A model generated the notes under the pieces. That model saw nothing but the letters and a program-made list of their open reading frames with translations. It did not search any database and was not told the DNA's origin. The translations under genes and the position numbers were made by a program. Of a stretch of 64,000 nucleotides of DNA, positions 10,042 to 22,320 are shown one piece after another. Position 1 is the first letter of the stretch; each line of letters begins with the position of its first letter. This stretch comes from Enoplolaimus lenunculus (Eukaryota > Nematoda > Enoplea > Enoplida > Thoracostomopsidae), in the NCBI GenBank assembly GCA_030248215.1, contig JASANG010001923.1, forward strand, positions 51,823 to 115,822, in the 5' to 3' direction.

Positions 10042-10291
10042 GAATATTGATTCTGCTTTCTTCACTGTAACCTGTGCCGTTTTCTTTATGAACAAAAACA
10101 TACAAACACCGCAGCAAAATGCGATCATGATGAATTGAAGCTGAGTTCAGCCTAAAACAGCAACGTTAAAATAAGTTAACACAAATTTAGACAGAAGTAT
10201 GATTGAAAGAAATTTGACACCGTTCAACTAAGCTCCGTAAGCTGCGTCGAAGACCGTGAAGATAGTTTAACCCCTTTGAAGATATTTTTAA

Positions 10292-10701
10292 CCCCTTCCA
10301 TCCACGTAATAGTGCGCGCACTAGTGTAAAAAATTATCCAGGTCTAGGTAAAGATCTATGTAATTTTTACGAACTCTGAAGGAAAAATGTTATATTTAGC
10401 ACTAGTCCCTTAAGGAGACACTGTTCGTTGCTGTGCATTTGTTTTAGCAGAAGCTGTGCACAAAAAAATAAAAATTATTTCACAGAAACAATGCTATAGC
10501 GAGAGTCTGCGTTTTATCAGTAGTTGCTATCGAGAGACTGTTTTGTCCTTATTCCCTTGGAAAACTGTCAGGACAAAACCGGCTTTCTAAGTGCATGGTG
10601 TGTGTTGTCATCGGGCCCTGTGTAGTATCGTTTCTGACACTCGTCCTAAGGGGGTAGGTGGACAATTTTTACAACTATACGCGTATTATTACGTGGATGA
10701 G
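10292..10701. mobile_element. Possible piggyBac-like element, one end decayed
   Basis: A TTAA precedes CCCCTTCCATCCACGTAATA. About 400 bp later TATTATTACGTGGATGAG gives the inverted partner, but the last bases and the second TTAA are lost. No coding sequence is seen. Confidence 0.4.
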
Positions 10702-10767
10702 CCATGGGAAACTTCAATGTATACATGTGACTTAATACACAGTGTGGAGCACAATTAACTATTAGCG

Positions 10768-10850
10768 TTGCAAAATCTCCTCAAGACGCGAGATCCCCTC
10801 ATAATCTAGCGTCATGGTAAACGCTTCCAACAAGTGAGGTTGCGATTCGA
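10768..10850 (+). repeat. tRNA-like (SINE-type) segment
   Basis: An A-box-like TAGCGTCATGG is followed about 35 bp later by a B-box GATTCGAATCC, the spacing of a pol III internal promoter. The acceptor stem does not close cleanly, so I read it as a tRNA-derived SINE remnant and not a working tRNA gene. Confidence 0.45.
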
Positions 10851-11131
10851 ATCCTTTCTGAAAGTTACGTTCCATACGTTAGTACAGCAAGTATTCATCG
10901 GAGAAATGTTTTTAGCCAAAAGGCCAAGCTATAAAACCAATAAGCATTGCTAAACAACTCAACATAAAGCCAAATTGAATAGTATTTCACCTTTATATCG
11001 AATTCTACAATCCTAGCGTTTTCCAAACGATGGTGGATACACTGTAGGCAGCTGGAACGTGATCCGTTTCGCAGACGAAACTGGCATTTGATATTGTTTG
11101 ACTAAAAACAAAATATCAAATTGAGATCATA

Positions 11132-11330
11132 CACTGCAAAAAATGGGGAGTCAAATTGACTTTCTCGGAAATAAGCTTTTCCTGACTACACAAACTGAGT
11201 CAAATTTGATTCCGCCAGAATCAAATTCGATTCACTGTTGACTCTGGCGGAGTCAAATTTGACTCAGTTTGTGTAGTCAGGAAAAGCCTCTTTCCGAGAG
11301 AGACAATTTGACTCCCAATTTTTTACAGTG
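11132..11330. mobile_element. Palindromic TGAGTCA MITE, copy 2
   Basis: CACTGCAAAAAATGGGGAGT at the left and ACTCCCAATTTTTTACAGTG at the right are inverted and flanked by TA. The inner palindrome is GAGTCAAATTTGACTC-rich. There is no coding capacity. Confidence 0.8.
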
Positions 11331-11332
11331 TA

Positions 11333-12287
11333 GGAATAAAATAAAATTACGAAAATTTTATAATACAACAGTACGTAAAAAGACAGGGTGGGTTGGCGGT
11401 ATGCTTTTCGTAAGACAAACGTCCGGTGCCGTATAATGCCGCGAGTCAAAAAAATTTGGTGGCAAACTGTTTATGCAATGCCATGATAGCGGCATCGTTT
11501 AGTGGTTCGTATCCACTTTCCCAGACTTTTTAGTTTTTGGCTTAGGTTAAATATCAGATTTAGGCTAATACTCCCGCAATTGGTTTGACAGAAGATTAGA
11601 GACATATTGGTGAACCTCGTAATGATGAAGGGAAAATATGCAAGAGTTGTATAAAAATATGATCATAATGTCTACTTACTTCAAATTTGAACAAATCTGA
11701 AGCTCACGCAAAAAATTATCAGTGAGAAAAGCATGTGAGATTTTGAAAATTCAAGTGTGATACTATAAATATATAATAACGGCTAAGGATTGGTTTAAAA
11801 ATGCTTAATCTATGTTTTTAGCTGCGGCTGGCAAGAGATCGAACAATGAAATAATCCTCCTGATTCATCTTATGGTGTTATACAAGAGTATGCAGGTTTG
11901 GCGAACGAACTCTCTCTAAAAACTTAAACTTAAACTACGCATAACCAAACTTGAATCTTAGTTTAAGTCAAACTCAAATGGTTGGACGGACTAAACTAAA
12001 CAAAGTATAACAAAAACTAACATATTTTTAAGTTTAAGACGAGTTTAAGTTAAACAAGCCTACCTGATAATTTAGTTAATCCAGAAAGTTAGTTTAATGC
12101 TGCTGAATTAATTTAAACTTAAATCAAGTTAGTTTAAGCTTTTAGAGATCAGGTATAAATTAAGTAATGTTTTTAATACTTTAAAATTAGTAAAACATAC
12201 TTTGAATTTCTGATGAACTCTTTGCGTCGCAAAATTTTAAGCTTGAAGCGGCTGGCAAGGTGATACATCCCCTTTATAGCTTTTTAG
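11333..12287. other. No recognisable gene
   Basis: AT-rich. Around 11910-12150 there are many alternating AAACTTAA/TTAAGTTT motifs, a low-complexity foldback-like stretch, but I could not define ends. Confidence 0.3.
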
Positions 12288-13150
12288 CAGAGTGCAACCG
12301 GATACCAAAAACTGACGGAGCCGGAGGCGGATAATGTTATATCCGGCCAGAGCCGGACCCGGATCCGGATATTCAATTAAAATCTAATACTAGATTGCAT
12401 TCAAATATCAGAACAAAACTTACAATTCTTCCTTCCGTGGCTTAAAGTACCTAAAGGGATTACGTGGCAAAATTTAACATCTCACACCGATGCATTTGTA
12501 ACACTTTAAAGCCGTCCTTACACTATTCTACGTTTTTGAACCGTTGCGTAGAAAGCAGAAGTTATTATTGGAGAAAGTAATAGCTGATGAATAAAATTTC
12601 GCTATGAAACTATGAATTTTTACAGTTTTACGCAATGACTATTAGCAGATATTCTGAAAACACACAAAAAATTATGAAAAACCAAATAACTACAAAAAAG
12701 CGTTAGAAATAATTTTTTTTTAATTTTTCTTCTGTAGTGACCACAAGATGACCGTTTCATGACCGGTCTCCGCCCATCCGTGGATCGCAATTGAAGCTAC
12801 TATTTTTGCTTAGGCTTAGAATTGGTTATAAACCCATTAGGCTTAGCCTTAGGAATAGAATGTTATATATACACACGTCACCTATATCTGGTTTTCCAGC
12901 GTTATTGTAATCCAATGACGATTGTGAACGTACAAGGTCAAATGCAAACACTTTACATTACATGCGTGTGCCAGAAAAAATATATAAAAGTAAAGTCAAT
13001 CAGTTCGATGGTACTTAGCATAAATACAAATGATTATATATATTTTTTAAAGTTTTTTAAAAAGTAATATACGGCAAGTTAAAATACCGGAGTCGGATGT
13101 CGATTTTTTGCCGAAACCGGGCCGGATATTGGATATTCGGTTGCACCCTG
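12288..13150. mobile_element. CAGGGTGCAACCGG-family element, ~860 bp
   Basis: It starts CAGAGTGCAACCGGATA and ends ATATTCGGTTGCACCCTG, an inverted pair, with GCCGGA-rich subterminal blocks. I find no 8-bp duplication. It includes TTAGGC-like units near 12810-12860. Part of it (about 12540-12870) recurs in inverted orientation at 29825-30180. Confidence 0.55.
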
Positions 13151-14151
13151 TCTTGTACGTATCACAGCATGTTTATCCAATAACCTGGCAATCAACAGCG
13201 GATTTTGAATAAACAATTGTTTACAATTTACGTAACATTTTCAAATAAAAACAGGACTTTGACATCGAGAGTTGTTTGTTTTATTTGCCTAATTGCCTAA
13301 TATATAAACTCACCAAAATAAATACGACGAGGAGGGTCTGAAATAAACAAAATAGCAAACAATAAAACGTAAGAATCCCATCAACTTTAACATTGATACT
13401 TAAAAAAGAAATCATCAATAGTTTGTGTTAATACGAAAATTTTAGCTCGCTCTTGTAATCTCAGCAGTAGGTTTCGATATGACAGGGTGGGTCTGTAAAG
13501 TTGATGGTTATTTTTTGACGTATCATAATTTTCATTGGTTATTTCATGCCTAAATTTTAATTGTTTAAAAAAATTGATAACATTTTTTAGTTTTCGAAAT
13601 GTTTTGAACGAATATTTTGGTTGATACACCGAAATTGACTACAGATTTATAATTTTACATCTGTGTGCACCGAAAACAGCGCTGATCGGTGTCGTCGAGT
13701 TATTAACAGCTTTGGAACTTGAGTAGAAACGCGATTGCGTCTGTATTGTGAACAAATGTATGATTTCTAATTTTGCAATTAGTACACAAATATGCCAATT
13801 TTTGTCATATGAAAATTGACCCCCTAATCTTGTTTTGCATTACAATTAATACTTGTCTTAGTATTTAAGATTAAATACTTAATTCCTTCAATAAACTGTT
13901 TTTATGACAAAAATTTCCAGTTAAACTCGACAATGGGAACTGTTTTCGGCAACCAAATTTTATCATATTTTCTAACGCCATGTATTAACTGCACTTAAGT
14001 CTAATATTAAAGGCTAAAAGTCGAGTTCTAAATTTGAAATTTTCGAAAACTGTGTGATTGAAGCAGGTGTGTTAAATATGGATTACGAGATATTCTTTCT
14101 CAATCAGCTCAAAGTTCACAATAAAGTTGATTAAAACGTTAAAAAACATAC
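13151..14151. other. No confirmed gene
   Basis: A minus-strand open stretch ending at 13387 contains the peptide LYRPTLSYRNLLLRLQERAK and follows a possible acceptor (CTGTAG, near 13650). I could not connect it in phase with the secreted-peptide candidate just upstream at 14152-14293. It may be chance. Confidence 0.25.
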
Positions 14152-14293
14152 TTATAATTGTGCGATAAAATGGCCATATTGTCCGCTTTCCATATAGGTG
14201 TAGCGAGGAACCACTGGTCTTCGTTATCGGTACAAATATAATTGCTACTACTACAATTAGTAGTTGTAGTTTAGCAAACTTGTAACGCCTCAT
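14152..14293 (-). CDS. Candidate first exon of a secreted peptide precursor
   Basis: The minus-strand ATG frame starts MRRYKFAKLQLLIVVVAIIF, a good signal peptide with a basic start and a hydrophobic core, then VPITKTSG. It is followed by SSLHLYGKRTIWPFYRTII. GKR is the usual amidation and dibasic cleavage site of animal neuropeptides, so a peptide ending LHLY-amide could be released. The frame meets a good donor (A/GTATGT) at 14151. No downstream exon in the right phase was found, and I know no family with this peptide. It could be a chance frame. Confidence 0.3.
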
Positions 14294-14916
14294 ATCCGTG
14301 TAAATGCACTAAGAATTAACAAATCGAATAAGAACCAAAGCGTGTGTCCGAGCCGAACATCAGTAAAGGTTGCAATATTTACAGTATTTTGTTCGCAAAG
14401 TTAGCAATTTTATTTGTGTCTAATTTTTCAGCCGACAGTTTCTGGTCATTTTAAACTTAAACAGCAAATATTACCTCACTCCTAGTTGGTTTAATTCCTT
14501 GTGAGATGTTTAATTAACTCAGAAATTTGAGTTCTAAAAGTCTTAACTCCTGAATTATGTTTTTCAGAACTCTGAATTCTGAAATGACACAACTCATCCT
14601 GACTTAATCCACTGGTCTTGGATAAACTCATTTCAGTATAAGTGCGTATTTACTGTTATTGCTCAGAAATGACGTGAAATGACCATTTTTCTCGGAGTTA
14701 ATTGCTCAACTCAATGAAATAACTCTATTTTCATCCAGTTTCACACCTTGGAATGGTTACGTTTTAAAGGATTTTGTTGTTGTTCGAAACTCTGTAAAGG
14801 AAATCGCGTCGACGCCCCTGCAGCATCGGTTTTCAAATAATAAACAAATGCCGAAAATGTCACGGTGCTATGATGGTTCGTTCAATGTTAGCTGAAACCT
14901 AAACATCTATAAAACC

Positions 14917-15135
14917 AGGTCCCATATTCTCAAATGTGTGTAGCATTCGTCACCAGTTGGAGCTGCGCTTGTCGCTATCAAACTGATGAATGACGAGGAT
15001 CGAAATTCAGCACATCTTTTGCATTTCATTTGCTACCTCTGTGCCTATTTTGAGATAACAATGACCGAGTTCAAAAGTTTCAACACCTATCGTTAACCAG
15101 TGATAGACGCTACACGCAATTAAGAATATGGGCCC
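14917..15135. mobile_element. MITE with GGGCCCATATTC ends
   Basis: GGTCCCATATTCTCAAATGT at the left and TTAAGAATATGGGCCC at the right are inverted. The interior has the CACCAGTTGG/CCAGTGATAG pair. Related ends occur at 50987-51290, near 59076 and at 61462. Confidence 0.5.
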
Positions 15136-15491
15136 AGTGTCTAAAGCAATACGTATTTATCTTCAGTTATCGGCTCTCAATCGATGCGTATAAAATGTGT
15201 TTCGACAGCAAATTATTCAAAATAAATATGAGTATTGATTTTAACTATTTAATTTTTCTAACAAATTGACAACGCTGCACTAAAAAGAAATGTTGTAATT
15301 ATAGACACAAAATAGTCTACTTGTAATGATTAGTTTTTGAGAACCTTCGAAAATAAGATCGGTTATTTTGATGAACACAAAATTTGTTAAAACATGAAAA
15401 AGATGGCAATTGATCGAATACAAATGGTGCTCAGTTCGAAAACTTGATGTTATAAGCACAAACAAAGATGCAAATTATATTGTAAAACCAC

Positions 15492-15871
15492 CAGGGTGCA
15501 ACCGGAGGTGAAAAGTACCGAAGCCGGAACCAAAGGTCAACACAACTTGACGGCGCCGGAGCCGGATGTGAAGTCGGAGGTGAGGCAACATTAAGTAGTT
15601 AAAATGACGTTTAATTTGTAAATTTTAGCAAATGTCTGTAATGTGTTGCTAAATCGTTCGTTGTTACGCTTATTTTTTACGAAACGTCGCAATTCTTTTC
15701 TCAAAATTGTGCCTAAAGTTAAAATGAAACGCACCGAACATAAATTTTGTAAAACTATAATTTCACTACCGAAATTGCTGGAACTTACGGCAAAAATTCT
15801 ATCGGAGCCGGAGCGGAAGACCGGTTTTCTGCCTGAGCCGAAGCCGGAATCAGACCTCCGGTCGTACCCTG
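15492..15871. mobile_element. CAGGGTGCAACCGG-family element
   Basis: It starts CAGGGTGCAACCGGAGG and ends CCTCCGGTCGTACCCTG. GCCGGAGCCGGA repeats lie near both ends. The middle is AT-rich with an open but featureless frame. No target duplication could be matched. Confidence 0.55.
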
Positions 15872-17196
15872 ACTGTAACTATAACTGAAACAAAAACAGA
15901 AAGATGAATGTCATTTTAAAGTGGTCTTAGTTTTGAAATTTAAATTAAGTGTAAGGTACTTTGACCTTTGATGAAAAGTTTATTTTGACCACCGGTCGAC
16001 ACCTTTCCAAGCTTAAATACTTTTGTGTAAAGTGCGGTATTAAAGCTTGTTTTGAAACGTGTACAAGTAAAATACTTGTCTTGGCGTTGCCAAGAAAACT
16101 CACCACGAGCCTGTGCTATTTTAAACACAACAGGGACCTTTCAAGCTGTCTAGCATTGTACTGCATGTCGTAGAATATTTAAATTTTAAAAACTGGTTGA
16201 AAGCTGCGTATATTTATAAAACTGTCGAATGTTCCTTTTTGGTTATCATCTTAGCTACTGTACTAAGTAAAAGGCTATTCAGCCAGTTACGCGATATTTC
16301 AACAGATAAACTGAATCAACAGAATGATCTGGCAGCTTTTTCAAACTTGTCGGAGTGCTTTGCTCTGGTTCTATGGCAGCCGTGCAAGTGACAACCTAAA
16401 TTTCGTATGCAAATATTAAATGCAGTTCACAGCGAATTAGTCGGTTTAACCTATGTTACTACTAGGCAATTATATTTTGTGAAACATTTCAAAAATCTTA
16501 TCAGTTATAAACCAGCGGTGCGCTGAAGATTCTGCATTGCTGAGCGGACTCCCAATGAACTCGTTAAAAAGATAAAAAAGAAATATCTCAAAGACTAAAT
16601 TGTTGTCGGCAAACTCCTAAACAGCTGCAAGAATAAAAATGCTGTAGGCCGGAGCCGGAGGTATTTACATCGTTTGTATTGGAGAAAGTAAGTCTCTGAA
16701 ATTTTTACGGTCAAAGAGAAGTCAATCCAAGGAAGATTTCACGCTGAACATTGTAAGTTTCCGAAGAATTTATGTTGTATCACTGAATTACAGGGTGATT
16801 TTTGAGAGACAGCTTGGAGACTGTCTCTTTTAAAAGAAGCTAATTTTTGAGGTAAAGAGTTTTACATCCGGTTTTTGTTGAATATTTTCTCTAGTGAGAT
16901 TTTCTTATTTTTAGCTTAGCCAGCTTCAATGGAAATTCGTTGCAAATGCTTAATGAAAAAATGTGGAACCTATAATTCTGATCCAAAGAAATAGCCCCCA
17001 AATGTTTTATCCCCCGGAAAATTATATTCCTATTTTTGACCTACATGTGTGTAAAGGTTAACCTTAATTTGTTGTGCATTTTATGCGGTATGGCACGTAT
17101 GTTATTGCAATGGCGTACGTCGTTGTAGCGCACTAAACGCAGTAAACAAAATCAAGTAGTGTATTAACGAATAAATTAGAAATAGCAAATAAGAAG
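15872..17196. other. No recognisable gene
   Basis: Several open frames of 60-70 codons occur (near 15961 and 16197). The second ends …ECFALVLWQPCK, but it lacks an ATG and has no recognised family. I see no repeat ends here. Confidence 0.3.
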
Positions 17197-17316
17197 ATGT
17201 GGCGTAGTTTTTTTACCAAGTTGTTAGGTTTGTTAGCTAACTGGTTCAGGTATTGGTTTGAACGGTTTGGTTCCTTTTTGGGATCCTTAATTTTTAAAGG
17301 AGCCAAAAGTCGTTAA
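17197..17316 (+). CDS. 39-residue aromatic micro-ORF
   Basis: An ATG with A at -3 opens a 39-residue frame, MWRSFFTKLLGLLANWFRYW then FERFGSFLGSLIFKGAKSR, ending in TAA. It is strikingly rich in Trp, Phe and Leu, with basic residues spaced to form an amphipathic or short membrane-associated helix. It matches no small-protein family I recognise. It stands alone among non-coding sequence, with no obvious intron signals. It might be a real micropeptide, the remnant of a longer gene, or chance. Confidence 0.25.
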   Translation: MWRSFFTKLLGLLANWFRYWFERFGSFLGSLIFKGAKSR

Positions 17317-18350
17317 GTAGGTACGTGGAAACAAGCGGTATGATATACTGGCAAACATTAAAAGTGATGCATTGTAGGTCAGGATTCAAATTTCTGATTA
17401 TTAGTGAACGAAAGTATTTCAGACTTCATGAGATGTGCCGTAATTGTAAAAAAATACATGCAAGGTTTAGTGACACTGTTCGAGATGCACGTTTGTGTTG
17501 TTGCCAATGCAAGCAGCAACACAGATGTTTTCAACAAAAAAAGTTGTTTCGGTGTACAGTGAAATACACCTATATTAGTATTTCTAAATGTTATTCAAAT
17601 TACTAACGGTACAAAATCACGGCCGTCAAACGGTGGATTGAGCGGTGAGCCCCACCACGCAATCGGAACAATGGACCCCTGACAAAGTTCGACATTTACG
17701 CTGCCCACACGTTTTACATAGTTAACTTCTGCTAAAATAGCCGTTATTCAGATTATAAGAGTTTCGCTGTGGCTATTGCGTAGCGCTGTTTAAAGTAACA
17801 CGCAAAATCCTGAAAAGTATCTACAATCTAGTCTTTTATGCAGCTGGTGAACTGTAAATACCTACGTCCGCGCATTGAAAATGCTGTGAAGCTATTTATG
17901 ATTTTTCGAAATTGATATTCGAAAACTTGAATCAAGCCCAATGTATTTGTCACTTTAATGAGTATTTATAAAATTTAAACTGAAAATAGCAAATCGATAC
18001 TAATATAACAAAAAATCAAATAACCAAATTAGCAACTTTTAAAAGTTTCCGAAGTGAAAAATTTACGGAAGTCGCAGAATGTAAGAAGGGATATAGTTGT
18101 TACCTGTAAAATTGTTTATGCGGGTGAAACTGGTACTAAACATTGACCGTGGTATTTTGATTCGAGCTGTCCAACTGCGGGATATTTAAAAACATTATTA
18201 CGTAACCTAGGGTTATCATTTGTTGAACAGCCGAAATTTTGATTGGCCCAGAATACGTTTGCGCAGTAGACCATACGGCCAGTTCGACCATGTTTATGAA
18301 ACTTATTGAAATTCGTCAAGGCAGAAAACCAAAAACATGTGTCTGTTTTA
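17317..18350. other. No recognisable gene
   Basis: A Cys-rich open stretch near 17420-17600 (RLCCCQCKQQHRCFQQKK) lacks an ATG and a domain pattern. The rest is AT-rich with no repeats that I recognise. Confidence 0.25.
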
Positions 18351-18498
18351 TGCGGGATTCACGTTATATCCGTGGCAGGCGGGACACGGTTTGTTCCATG
18401 CTGATTCGACGTCAACGTTAAAATTCAAGCACTCATATCGGGTGTGAACAGACAAAACTCGAATGTCATATGACATTTACTATAACGTGGGACCCGCA
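18351..18498. mobile_element. PIF/Harbinger-like MITE (148 bp)
   Basis: TGCGGGATTCACGTTATATC and TATAACGTGGGACCCGCA are inverted ends flanked by the 3-bp duplication TTA. The interior closely matches the left third of the 788-1459 element, so this is an internally deleted relative. Confidence 0.7.
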
Positions 18499-18526
18499 TT
18501 AGTTTCATTAATAAATGAACCACTTA

Positions 18527-18894
18527 CTGTCGTGACCCGAATAAGGGGGGGTTAAGTCCGTAATCCCTAAATGAAGTCCATAAATGTCAATTATCTCTAA
18601 TTGTAGCACATAAAATGACGCCAGGATGAAATAATTTGACTTCGAAACTTTAAAGCGTATATGCTTAAGTTGGAAATACATTCCTAAGTATAACTTTGCA
18701 TTATCGCGCAAGTTATTGACAAAAACAAATACACGTTTAATTCAGCGGATAGTTGCGTACTGGATATATATCAGTAACGAAGGGTGGCAAAGCGTGGGTT
18801 AAAAATAAATAATGGTCCGTTACGGAATAACAGTTGGGGTACTCTCTGGAGAGGCCAAGTAAATATCATCCCCCTCTTATTCGGGTCCCTACAG
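18527..18894. mobile_element. TA-flanked MITE (CTGTAGTGACCCG family), copy 2
   Basis: CTGTCGTGACCCGAATAAGG and CTTATTCGGGTCCCTACAG are inverted and TA-flanked. It lies 28 bp from the Harbinger-like MITE and shares the GAGAGGCC block with copy 1. Confidence 0.65.
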
Positions 18895-18896
18895 TA

Positions 18897-20330
18897 CCTA
18901 CTCAGGGGGCCTGGTCAGCAGAGTGTTTCGCACATATATCTGTACAAAATATTGCGAAAGCATACCATATTTATCTAGCCAATGCTATTAAATGTTTATG
19001 TGTCATACAGATCTTAAAGATTGAGGTGTGTGAGCCCCATCTCCCGGACCCTTTCAGGGGCTGCTTGTTACTACTTAAAGCAACGAAGCTAAGAAAAATA
19101 AGTCAGTATATAATTTGAGACAGATATATGTGTTTCTTTACACTCTTATGGTTGTTTCGAGGTTGCAGCTAAAGTTTATTTCTGGTTCGTTGCAGTTCGT
19201 GTACTGCTGTGGACTAATAGACACTGGTTGGGTTTATGAAACAATACCTCAAGCACGACTTAGTACTTAAGCATGTGCAAAATTACTGAACCATTTTATC
19301 GTTTTTAAAAGCGTAGCTACTGAAGTAAATAATCAAAGTCCTTTGACTAAATTTTATATATATTACAGATTAACAGTTGATGCATATTAACCTTGTTCTA
19401 ATTGAAATTGTAGACTCACGGTGGCACCTTCATATACTGCAAAACAATGGCTCTCTTGTTAATGATTTGTTGAAAGATTCTCGTTGATTTTGAATGACTA
19501 ATAATAAACAGGGTCTTCAACGTCAATTACAGGGCTTAATGTAGGCGAGATCTACATATTAAAAGGAATAAATCATAAGTCATGACATCAGCTCAATAAA
19601 ATTTACAGCGTGAGCGAAAACCTAAGTCTATTCTACACTTAGTCGATTGCCTAATAGGCCTAATCTTTAACCTGAGCTTAAGCCTCTCAGTCCACCGATC
19701 TCCTTGCCTTTCAATGGGTAGACTCCGATAACTAACACGCACCAACTTTTTCCTACGCCAAACAACAGCTGGAACGTTCATGTAATTTCGAAAATAAATT
19801 TCAACGCGTAAAATTAGTTAAATTATAGTGTGACTTATTTGTCAACACCTTAATTAACATGCTACATTTTGCCGCAAAATCAAATATTGTCACCGCGAGC
19901 ACAAACAACTTTGGACTGTTTCAACTTTTAGTTTTTATGTTTCAAATTTGAGACAGCATTCATATCAAACAGCCATACAAAAATATTTGTACTGAAAACC
20001 ACAGGCTAAATTTGCTTTCATGTGCCTATTAAAACGATACGCAAAATAATATTTATGATATTTAGGAAAAAATTCTTACATTTTTTTAAGAAATACGATG
20101 ACCAAGATGAACTTAACATATTTCTGTTTCAACAGAAAACTTTTTAGTAATACTTTTCAAATAAAATCTAAAAATCATTGTACCTAACGCATGAACGTCA
20201 ATTAAGCGCTGCGCATTGCGTATCAATTCGAGTAAACAGTGTGCACTAAGTTGCTCATAGTATGCTCTATCCGAAAAAGCGGTCCAGCTACACGGTTTGA
20301 ACCTACTGTAGAAAATAACACGAATCAACA

Positions 20331-20331
<1 letters not shown>
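18897..20331. other. No recognisable gene
   Basis: Mixed AT-rich sequence. I see no domain, tRNA or complete repeat. A 94-codon plus-strand frame spanning 18834-19118 begins inside the adjacent MITE and is not convincing. Confidence 0.3.

Positions 20332-20365
<34 letters not shown>
20332..20365. repeat. (TAA)n microsatellite
   Basis: About eleven perfect TAA units, followed by a short imperfect extension. It produces a poly-leucine/isoleucine run in one minus-strand frame that should not be taken as protein. Confidence 0.9.
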
Positions 20366-20366
<1 letters not shown>

Positions 20367-22020
20367 TTAATATCTTAATTATAACGTTTAAATTGACTGC
20401 TACAATTCCCATATCACCGCGTCTAAATACGTACCATTGAAAGAACAACGATGGCTCGAAAACTAACCCATTACAACCTGAACAGGATAGCAATTTGCTA
20501 ATGCGCAAGAAAGCATAAAATAATGCTAAGTCTTACCTAATTGCATGTTCATCATTAATGTTGGAATGTTTGAAGTGTGTCAACTGCGCCGAAGAATTAA
20601 TAATTATACCTATCGGCGTTTGATATATTTTTGAGCTAAAGCACATTATGAAATTCTGGTTAACAAGTTGGGCGAATAATTTTACTGGCCCGGAAGGACG
20701 GGAAGGGTGTTGCATTCTCTTGGACCTAAATCAACCCTTTCTTCCAACGAACATCTTAGACGTTTGCAAAAAAGATAAAGTATAACATATGCTTTATCAC
20801 TTTAATCATTCCGTCCAATGATTATGAATCTGCTCAACTTGCTACGCTATTCATGCAAATGAATTAATTCTTTCCGTTAATAAATTACAGCTGTAAGTTT
20901 TTCGAATGACTTAATAAAACGTGCAGCTGCAAGTTTTAGCTGCAAGAAATATTAACGCGTGAATTAAGCTTTAACTCCACATTTCTTGACTTGAAAACGC
21001 TTTCATGTTGTATATTTTTGTTTAATTTTAAAAGAATGTAACGTTCAAGTCACTTTTGCCGTGGACATTGAAATCTCAAACAAGTTTAACATTTGAATTA
21101 ATTATAAAGCTTCTTGAATAAATTCAACAAATCTGAATAAATGCAGGAACGCTTAACAACGTGCGATTAGGTTGGCCAATCAAATTTATGGAGCAAGAGC
21201 TTCACTCGACAGGCAACTACGTTCACACGTGCCAATTAAATTAAATTGAATAAATTCCTGTTAATTATTTGCAGCAGCGCGAACTTCAGAGTTGTTTTGT
21301 AACCGAACTTGCACATGAAAATTGCTTTGTGACCAAACTTGCACATGAAAATTGCACAAGCTTTTTGCTGCAAAATGTTGCGCGTCTGAGTAGCGCTACA
21401 GCTTTATAAGTTGAGCTTTCCTGTTAAGCAACGGTTTTTCAACTCGACCTGCTCAAGCGTAGGTCACTCAGTTTATCTCAACAATTGAACAAACAATTTT
21501 TCATCTTGACAACATTTATTTATTCGAATATGGCAACCTGTTGCCGTCACAATTTAAAATATTAATTTAAAACACCATCGTACACTTAACATTATACTTA
21601 GAGCTGCATTATAGATCGAATCAGTTTCAACTTAATCCATATAATTAAAGCTGAAATTGAAATCACCACATACGTATTTTGGGAAAGTTTCCAGTATATT
21701 TTGTTTTACGATACTTTTATAGCGCGGAGACTGGATAGTTTTATAATTAGAAAATTTGCATACAGATTTTTTGCGTTCGCTGACACTTTTAAACATTGCG
21801 AAAAGTTGGACAACTGTCGACAATGTATCTAGAGTATAAATTTTCAGAACTTGCACTTTAAAATATCATGTTATGATTAATGATTAAGCTAACAACGATG
21901 TTACGATACATATGACCAATCCAGCAAAATAAGATTTTAATAAGTATTCTACACATTGTTAAATATTATCTAAATTTTGATAAAATGCAATTTGGATGTT
22001 TTCAAGATTAAAATTCAAAA
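20366..22020. other. Gene-poor; foldback fragments
   Basis: Fragments of the GCAAGT foldback family appear near 20885-20970 and 21215-21410 (GTGCAGCTGCAAG, TTGCACATGAAAATTGC twice in direct repeat). No gene is recognised. Confidence 0.35.
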
Positions 22021-22033
22021 GTTATGTACACCA

Positions 22034-22290
22034 AACCCCAATTCACACGTGCAAGTTTTTGTTGCGAGAACTTGCAGCAGCAACTTGCACTTGCAAGTTT
22101 TGTCCAAAAGGGATTTAGTTCATATGTGTGAACAACCATGGAAGTTCACTTAATTTATTGCAAGCGCTTTCTCATTCGTTGATGAAAAAATTCAAGTTCT
22201 GCGGGCAATTTGCAGCTGCAAGTTCTCGCAGCAAAATTTGCAGCTGCAAGTTCTCGCTGCAAAAATTTGCACGTGTGAATATAGGGCTTT
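22034..22290. mobile_element. GCAAGT foldback element
   Basis: CCCCAATTCACACGTGCAAG at the left and GCACGTGTGAATATAGGGC at the right are inverted, with dense GCAGCTGCAAGTTCTCGC repeats inside. It is a clean, uninterrupted relative of the 7914-8399 element. Confidence 0.6.
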
Positions 22291-22320
22291 AAACTTTCAC
22301 TTACAGAATTTTGTCAAACT

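Noticed and set aside
16197-16391. Somatostatin/urotensin-like ending ECFALVLWQPCK
   Set aside because: The frame has no ATG, no signal peptide in the right place and no basic cleavage site before the Cys pair.
20113-20508. 131-codon minus-strand frame with a poly-Leu run
   Set aside because: The Leu run is the (TAA)n microsatellite read backwards; the rest has no domain.
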